NCBI RefSeq assembly: GCF_000426845.1 | Contig: NZ_AUGD01000021.1 | Coordinates: forward strand, 1 to 64,000 | Length of the DNA: 64,000 nucleotides | Source: Bradyrhizobium sp. in8p8 | Lineage (GTDB): Bacteria > Pseudomonadota > Alphaproteobacteria > Rhizobiales > Xanthobacteraceae | Direction: 5' to 3' | Shown: piece after piece, positions 58,638 to 64,000 of the stretch | Layout of the letters: each line of letters opens with the position of its first letter | How positions within the stretch are numbered: the first letter of the stretch is position 1 | Program-made: the position numbers and the translations under genes | The notes under the pieces: model-generated | What the model saw: only the letters and a program-made list of their open reading frames with translations | What the model was told of the DNA's origin: nothing | The model's database searches: none

Positions 58638-61079
58638 ATGATGAACCTTGCCGAATACCGACACTCAACGACGCGCCTGGCGGACTTTCTTCCGTGGGCA
58701 GCGTTGGTGGATGAGGGAATCGTCCTCAACAAGGACGGTTCGTTCCAGCGGACCGCAAAATTTCGGGGGCCAGATCTCGACAGCGCAGTGCCGGCCGAAC
58801 TCGTCGCAGTGGCGGGTCGTCTGAACAATGCGCTTCGCCGCCTTGGATCGGGGTGGGCCGTCTTTGTCGAGGCGCAGCGGCATTCCGCCGGCGCATATCC
58901 GCCAAGCACGTTTCCCGACGTCGCATCTGCCCTGGTCGATGCGGAGCGAAGAGCGCAATTCGAGGAAGCGGGCGCCCACTATGACTCAAGCTACTATCTC
59001 ACGTTCCTCCACCTCCCGCCCGAGGAAGGCGCCGCGATGGCAGAGCGGCTGCTGTACGAGAATAGCAGCCGCACCGTCGGCGCTGATGCGCGTGAGGTCC
59101 TGAGCGGGTTTGTCGACCGGACCAACCGCATACTCCAGCTCATCGAAGGGTTTATGCCGGAGTGCGCTTGGCTCGATGATGAGGCGACGCTGACTTACCT
59201 GCACTCCACCGTTTCGACCAAGCGGCATCGGGTCCGTGTGCCAGAGATTCCCATGTATCTTGATGCGCTGCTCGCCGATCAAACTCTGACGGGGGGGCTT
59301 GAGCCACTGCTGGGCGAGGCTCACCTCCGAGTCCTCACTATCGTAGGATTTCCGACCGCGACCACGCCCGGGATCCTCGACGACCTCAACCGTCTCGCAT
59401 TCCCGTACCGCTGGTCGACCCGAGCGATCATGCTCGACAAGACGGATGCGACAAAACTTCTTACCAAGATTCGTCGCCAATGGTTCGCCAAGCGAAAATC
59501 GATCGGCGCGATCCTGAAGGAGGTGATGACCAACGAGGCGTCCAGCCTTCTCGACACCGATGCATACAACAAGGCCATCGATGCCGACGCCGCGCTCCAG
59601 GAACTGGGAACGGACCAGATCGGCGAGGCCTTCGTCACCGCGACGGTCACTGTCTGGGACAGGGACGCGCGCGCCGCCGACGAAAAGCTTCGCCTCGTCG
59701 AGAAAATAATTCAGGGACGTGATTTCACCTGCATGATTGAGACGGTCAACGCGGTTGAGGCATGGCTCGGCAGCGTGCCGGGGCACGCCTACGCCAATGT
59801 CCGCCAGCCCCCGATCTCGACCTTGAACTTGGCGCATATGATTCCGCTCTCGGCGGTATGGTCGGGAGAGGCGAGGGACCATCACTTCAAGGCGCCGCCT
59901 CTGTTCTTTGCCAAGACCGAGGGATCGACTCCGTTTCGGCTATCCCTCCATGTCGGCGATGTCGGACACACGCTGGTCGTTGGTCCGACCGGCGCCGGCA
60001 AGTCGGTGCTCCTGGCGCTCATGGCCTTGCAGTTCCGACGCTATCCGGGGTCCCAGATCTTCGCATTCGATTTCGGTGGATCGATCCGGGCGGCCGCAAT
60101 CGCTATGGGGGGCGACTGGCATGATCTTGGAGGCGCGGTTGCAGGAGAAGCATCCGAGTCTGTTTCGCTCCAGCCGTTTGCGGGGATAGACGAGCCCGCA
60201 GAACGTGGCTGGGCCGCCGATTGGGTCGCCTCGATCCTGACCCGCGAACGGATCGAGGTCACACCTGAGGTCAAGGATCATGTCTGGTCGGCCCTGACGT
60301 CGCTTGCCTCAGCACCACTTCCTGAACGGACCCTCACAGGTCTTTCCGTGCTCTTGCAGTCGAATCTCTTGAAGCGGGCGCTCCAGCCCTATTGCTTGGG
60401 TGGTCCCTACGATCGGTTGCTCGATGCCGAGAGTGAACGACTTGGCGAGTCCTCGATCCAAGTCTTCGAGACCGACGGATTGATCGGAACGGCGGTGGCG
60501 CCTGCCGTCCTGTCATACCTGTTTCACCGGATCGAGGCCCGTTTCGATGGCCGGCCGACGCTGCTCATCATCGATGAAGGGTGGCTCGCGCTTGATGACG
60601 CCGATTTTGCCGGAAAGCTTCGCGAGTGGCTGAAGACACTGCGCAAGAAGAATGCCTCCGTAATTTTCGCAACCCAATCGCTGGCCGACATCGACGGGTC
60701 GACGATCGCACCCGCCATCATCGAGAGCTGTCCGACCCGGATCCTGCTCCCCAACGATCGAGCCATCGAGCCACAGATCACGGCTATCTATCGCCGCTTC
60801 GGGCTGAACGACCGTCAGATCGAGATCCTCGCGCGCGCGACACCTAAACGGGACTACTACTGCCAGTCGCGTCGCGGCAACCGCCTGTTTGAACTTGGTC
60901 TTGGGGAAGTCGCTTTGGCCTTTACCGCCGCCTCATCGAAAGCCGACCAGGTGCTGATCGAGAAGGTGCTGGTTGAAGAGGGTGGCGAGAACTTTGTAGC
61001 CGGTTGGCTGCAGGCCAGGGATGTCGGCTGGGCCTGCGATCTCATTCCACATCTTACTAACCTGGAGGCCTCCTCATGA
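58638..61079 (+). CDS. trbE: Conjugal transfer ATPase TrbE
   Basis: 813 residues, a VirB4-type ATPase. N-terminal CagE/TrbE region (LAEYRHSTTRLADFLPWAAL, VDEGIVLNKDGSFQRTAKFR); Walker A VVGPTGAGKSVL (about 447-458); Walker B TLLIIDEGWLALDDADF. The ATG at 58638 is chosen 10 bases after trbD, with a second ATG three bases on. The upstream open frame overlaps trbD and is not used. Confidence 0.95.
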   Translation: MMNLAEYRHSTTRLADFLPWAALVDEGIVLNKDGSFQRTAKFRGPDLDSAVPAELVAVAGRLNNALRRLGSGWAVFVEAQRHSAGAYPPSTFPDVASALVDAERRAQFEEAGAHYDSSYYLTFLHLPPEEGAAMAERLLYENSSRTVGADAREVLSGFVDRTNRILQLIEGFMPECAWLDDEATLTYLHSTVSTKRHRVRVPEIPMYLDALLADQTLTGGLEPLLGEAHLRVLTIVGFPTATTPGILDDLNRLAFPYRWSTRAIMLDKTDATKLLTKIRRQWFAKRKSIGAILKEVMTNEASSLLDTDAYNKAIDADAALQELGTDQIGEAFVTATVTVWDRDARAADEKLRLVEKIIQGRDFTCMIETVNAVEAWLGSVPGHAYANVRQPPISTLNLAHMIPLSAVWSGEARDHHFKAPPLFFAKTEGSTPFRLSLHVGDVGHTLVVGPTGAGKSVLLALMALQFRRYPGSQIFAFDFGGSIRAAAIAMGGDWHDLGGAVAGEASESVSLQPFAGIDEPAERGWAADWVASILTRERIEVTPEVKDHVWSALTSLASAPLPERTLTGLSVLLQSNLLKRALQPYCLGGPYDRLLDAESERLGESSIQVFETDGLIGTAVAPAVLSYLFHRIEARFDGRPTLLIIDEGWLALDDADFAGKLREWLKTLRKKNASVIFATQSLADIDGSTIAPAIIESCPTRILLPNDRAIEPQITAIYRRFGLNDRQIEILARATPKRDYYCQSRRGNRLFELGLGEVALAFTAASSKADQVLIEKVLVEEGGENFVAGWLQARDVGWACDLIPHLTNLEASS

Positions 61080-61810
61080 GTCTCCTCCGTCGTGTCGTGG
61101 CGGCAAGCGCCATCGCATTCGTTCTTGCCGGTAACCCCAAGCCGTCGTTGGCGCAATGGATCGTGTTCGATCCAAACAATTACGCGCAGAACGTGCTGAC
61201 CGCCGCGCGCAGCTTGCAGCAGATCAACAACCAGATCACGTCGCTGCAAAATCAGGCGCAGATGCTAATCAACCAAGAGAAGAACCTCGCGACCCTGCCG
61301 TTCTCGTCCTTGCTGCAGCTCGAGCAGTCGATCCTGCGCACCCAGCAGCTGCTCGGACAGGCACAGCGCATTGCCTACGACATCCAGCAGATCGATCGAG
61401 CGTTCTCGACCACTTATGCGCCGGCGTCGTCAGGTGCGTCGGACCAGGCCTTGGTGGCCAATGCACAAGCACGCTGGCAGAACGCTGTCGCAGGCATGCA
61501 GGACGCGATGCGGGTGCAGGCCACCGTCGTCGGCAATCTCGACACCAACCGAGCCCAAATGTCGTCGCTCGTAACTGCGAGCCAAGGTGCGACCGGCTCA
61601 CTCCAAGCCAATCAGGCGGGTAATCAACTCCTTGGACTCCAGGCCCAGCTGCTCGCCGATCTCACCGCTGTCATCGCTGCACAGGGTCGAGCTCAGAGCT
61701 TGGAGTCCGCGCAGCGCGCAGTTGCACAAGATCAGGGCAGAGAGCAACTGCGCCGCTTTTTAACGTCGGGCCAGGGCTATCAGCCTGCAACCGTGCAGAT
61801 GTTTCACTGA
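61076..61810 (+). CDS. trbJ: TrbJ channel component
   Basis: 244 residues with a signal peptide (LLRRVVAASAIAFVLAGNPK, PSLAQ) and a long helical, Gln-rich region (NVLTAARSLQQINNQITSLQ, NQAQMLINQEKNLATLPFSS), the VirB5-like TrbJ pattern. It overlaps trbE by 4 bases. Ends QPATVQMFH. Confidence 0.93.
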   Translation: MSLLRRVVAASAIAFVLAGNPKPSLAQWIVFDPNNYAQNVLTAARSLQQINNQITSLQNQAQMLINQEKNLATLPFSSLLQLEQSILRTQQLLGQAQRIAYDIQQIDRAFSTTYAPASSGASDQALVANAQARWQNAVAGMQDAMRVQATVVGNLDTNRAQMSSLVTASQGATGSLQANQAGNQLLGLQAQLLADLTAVIAAQGRAQSLESAQRAVAQDQGREQLRRFLTSGQGYQPATVQMFH

Positions 61811-61812
61811 TG

Positions 61813-62190
61813 ATGTACACAATTAAGCGCATTCCGATCGGGGTAGCCGCAGTGCTTCTCGCCGTGGCCGTCGGGGCCTGCGCAATCCAGTTAAGCGCCG
61901 GCGACGATGAGGCACCGGCTCCTGCATCGGCCACCCAGGAAACCGATCCTCTCGCATCCAAGCTCGCGCAGTGCCGTAGCGTCAACTACGAGCAGAAGGA
62001 GGAGCTCCTCGAATGTCGCAAGATCTGGGCTGAGAAGCGGCGCCAATTCTTGAGCCAGAGGAAGGGGGCTACGCGACAAGTCGGCGACGGGGCCTCGGCT
62101 AACGGATCGATCCCATCGTCAGTGATGGATGAAAGCCGTCTACCGTCTGGCTACCTCTCCGTGCCGACGCCCGGAGGAAACGAGCGATGA
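61813..62190 (+). CDS. trbK: Entry-exclusion protein TrbK-alt
   Basis: 125 residues: one membrane segment (IGVAAVLLAVAVGACAIQLS) with a lipobox-like GACA cysteine, and the signature LAQCRSVNYEQKEELLECRK, IWAEKRRQFL of TrbK-alt proteins. Two ATGs occur (61810, 61813). Located between trbJ and trbL as in related elements. It probably limits entry of the same element. Confidence 0.88.
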   Translation: MYTIKRIPIGVAAVLLAVAVGACAIQLSAGDDEAPAPASATQETDPLASKLAQCRSVNYEQKEELLECRKIWAEKRRQFLSQRKGATRQVGDGASANGSIPSSVMDESRLPSGYLSVPTPGGNER

Positions 62191-63404
62191 ATAGCACCGG
62201 TGTCATCGACCAGTTCCTGGAAACCTTCACCCGCTACATCGACTCCGGATTTGGCCTGCTGGGTGGCGAGGTCGGCTATCTCGCCACCACGCTCGCGGCG
62301 ATCGACATCGTGCTGGCTGCCCTGTTCTGGTCATGGGGCGGTGATGAGGACATCATCGCCCGTCTCGTCAAGAAGACCTTGTTCGTTGGCGTCTTCGCCT
62401 ATCTCATTGGCAACTGGAACAGCTTGTCCCGGATCGTCTTCGAAAGCTTTGCCGGCCTCGGCCTAAAGGCCTCCGGCACGAGCCTTTCGTCAGCAGATTT
62501 CTTGCGTCCCGGCCGGATTGCGCAGGTAGGCCTCGACGCCGGACGGCCGATTCTAGAGTCCATCTCAGGCCTGATGGGTTACGTCAGCTTCTTCGAGAAC
62601 TTTGTCCAGATCGTCGTTCTGTTGTTCGCCTGGATCGTCGTCCTGCTCGCCTTTTTCATCCTGGCGATTCAGCTCTTCGTCACCCTGATCGAGTTCAAGC
62701 TGACGACGCTTGCGGGCTTCGTGCTGATTCCCTTCGGCCTGTTCGGGAAGACCGCTTTCGCTGCGGAGCGGGTGCTCGGCAACGTGATTTCTTCCGGCGT
62801 CAAGGTCCTGGTGCTGGCCGTGATCGTCGGCATCGGCTCGACCCTCTTTGCGCAGTTCACGGCGGGATTTGGCGGCAACCAGCCGACCATTGAAAGCGCG
62901 ATGGCGTTGGTGTTGGGAGCGCTCTCACTGCTTGGTCTCGGCATCTTCGGACCGGGCATCGCCAACGGGATCGTCTCTGGTGGACCACAACTCGGCGCAG
63001 GTAGCGCTGTCGGCACCGGCTTGGCTGCCGGTGGCGTGGTTGCAGCCGGAGCCGCGCTCGCAGCCGGTGGCGCCGCGCTGGCCGGAAGCGCCGTTGGGGG
63101 AGGCCGCGCCATTGCGGGCGCCTCCTTGAGCGCCTTCCGTGCAGGAGGTCTGTCCGGCGCAGCCGAAAGAGCTACGTCGGCTCCAGCTAGCCCCCTGCGT
63201 TCTGTTGCCGTCCAATCCGGTGGATCGAGCGGCAGCTCGAATGGTGGCGATTCCGCGTCGTCCCAGAGGGCGCCCGCCTGGGTTCGTCGCATGAAACGGA
63301 CGCAGACCATTAGTCATGGAGCCTCAAGCGCTACGCAGGCGATACGCGCGGGCGATCATGGCGGAGGAGGGGCGTCCGTCGATCTCTCACAAGGCGAGAG
63401 CTAA
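62187..63404 (+). CDS. trbL: TrbL inner-membrane channel protein
   Basis: 405 residues, VirB6-like: six or more membrane segments (LATTLAAIDIVLAALFWSWG, IVVLLFAWIVVLLAFFILAI, FKLTTLAGFVLIPFGLFGKT, VKVLVLAVIVGIGSTLFAQF) and a Gly/Ala-rich, Ser-rich C-terminal third. Overlaps trbK by 4 bases. Complete. Confidence 0.93.
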   Translation: MNSTGVIDQFLETFTRYIDSGFGLLGGEVGYLATTLAAIDIVLAALFWSWGGDEDIIARLVKKTLFVGVFAYLIGNWNSLSRIVFESFAGLGLKASGTSLSSADFLRPGRIAQVGLDAGRPILESISGLMGYVSFFENFVQIVVLLFAWIVVLLAFFILAIQLFVTLIEFKLTTLAGFVLIPFGLFGKTAFAAERVLGNVISSGVKVLVLAVIVGIGSTLFAQFTAGFGGNQPTIESAMALVLGALSLLGLGIFGPGIANGIVSGGPQLGAGSAVGTGLAAGGVVAAGAALAAGGAALAGSAVGGGRAIAGASLSAFRAGGLSGAAERATSAPASPLRSVAVQSGGSSGSSNGGDSASSQRAPAWVRRMKRTQTISHGASSATQAIRAGDHGGGGASVDLSQGES

Positions 63405-63458
63405 TGCCCGCGATCACCCACCCATGTTCCATTCCCAATCATCTCCTGAGGTCAAAGC

Positions 63459-64000
63459 ATGTTCAAACGATCGGCCGTTCACTATGGCCGCACGCCTGCA
63501 CCCGTCACGCCCTATCAACGAGCAGCTCAGGTCTGGGATGACCGCATCGGATCGGCACGAGTCCAGGCCAAAAACTGGCGTCTGATGGCATTCGGCTCTC
63601 TATTTCTATCCGCCGGCTTCGCCGCTGCGCTTGCGTGGGAATCAGCACGGGGCACCATCACCCCCTGGGTGGTCGAGGTCGATCAACTAGGCGAGGTGAG
63701 AGCCGTCGCTCCCGCAGATGCTTCCTACCAACCCAGCGATCCCCAGATTGCCTTTCACCTCGCTCGGTTCATCGAACATGTTCGCGGCCTTCCCATGGAC
63801 GCGATCGTGCTGCGTCAGGATTGGCTTCGCGCCTACGACTTCACGACGGACCGCGGCGCTGCAGCCCTGAACGACTATGCGCGCGCCAACGATCCCTTCG
63901 CCAAGGTTGGGAAAGCGCAGGTGGCGGTCGAGGTTTCCAGCGTCATCAGGGCCTCACCCGAAAGCTTCCGTCTAGCCTGGATCGAACGGCGCTACGAAAA
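63459..64000 (+). CDS. trbF: TrbF (5' part only)
   Basis: 180 codons then the window ends; frame open throughout. VirB8-like: short cytoplasmic N-terminus (SAVHYGRTPAPVTPYQRAAQ, VWDDRIGSARVQAKNWRLMA), a membrane segment (FGSLFLSAGFAAALAWESAR) and a periplasmic domain (TPWVVEVDQLGEVRAVAPAD). ATG 63459 lies 54 bp after trbL. Confidence 0.92.
   Translation, partial: MFKRSAVHYGRTPAPVTPYQRAAQVWDDRIGSARVQAKNWRLMAFGSLFLSAGFAAALAWESARGTITPWVVEVDQLGEVRAVAPADASYQPSDPQIAFHLARFIEHVRGLPMDAIVLRQDWLRAYDFTTDRGAAALNDYARANDPFAKVGKAQVAVEVSSVIRASPESFRLAWIERRYE

Overview
The window looks like part of a mobile element (an integrative conjugative element or a conjugative plasmid) in an alphaproteobacterium. The evidence is high GC throughout, a Tn4371/IncP-like trb-traG-relaxase module with TrbK-alt, DUF736, DUF2840, DUF2285 and DUF2493 accessory genes, and an mbfA gene flanked by two perfect Irr-type boxes. 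The Irr boxes favour Rhizobiales-like relatives, but the genus cannot be fixed from this sequence.

Layout. 1-5.1 kb: a complete IS3-family element beside a Tn3-family tnpR/res/tnpA unit. 5.4-16.2 kb: a possible membrane protein, a LysR regulator, and a divergent metal/redox cluster (rubrerythrin, VIT transporter and cytochrome b561 leftward; PepSY protein, cytochrome b561, response regulator and histidine kinase rightward) around a shared operator. Then come a thioesterase, an Acg-type nitroreductase, an ArsR gene followed by a chimeric pseudogene, and an IS5/IS427-type element. 16.5-20.4 kb: an inverted pseudo-copy and an intact copy of DUF736, Irr-controlled mbfA, mntH and a truncated second VIT gene. 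20.4-32.5 kb: a defence-like island with a decayed serine recombinase, a Fic gene interrupted by a stop, a helicase with a possible nuclease end, an HNH gene plus a HEPN-like gene, a four-gene nucleotidyltransferase/DUF6602/DUF1883/repeat-peptide operon facing an XRE + ImmA/IrrE pair, another XRE gene, an Abi-type gene and an unknown gene. 32.6-46.5 kb: element-maintenance genes (TolA-like fragment, ArdC, ParB, methylase-helicase, Toprim, DUF2493, DUF736, small regulators). 46.7-64 kb: AlpA-like HTH, RepA with iterons, and the transfer region (DUF2840, TraF peptidase, lytic transglycosylase, putative oriT, relaxase, TraG, two RHH proteins, an MFS transporter, then trbBCDEJKLF; trbF runs off the end).

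How it works together. The relaxase nicks at oriT, TraG couples the nucleoprotein to the Trb secretion channel, and TraF and the transglycosylase mature pilin and open peptidoglycan. RepA with its iterons and the ParB-like protein probably keep the element in the cell; ArdC protects incoming DNA. The cargo is metal/redox homeostasis and probable phage defence.

The best candidate for an undescribed system is the operon at 26.7-28.7 kb: a cGAS/OAS-like nucleotidyltransferase with a DUF6602 protein, a DUF1883 protein and a peptide of two near-identical motifs, driven by a strong promoter with a palindrome over its -10 box. No integrase or attachment site is visible, so the element's boundaries are outside the window or lost.
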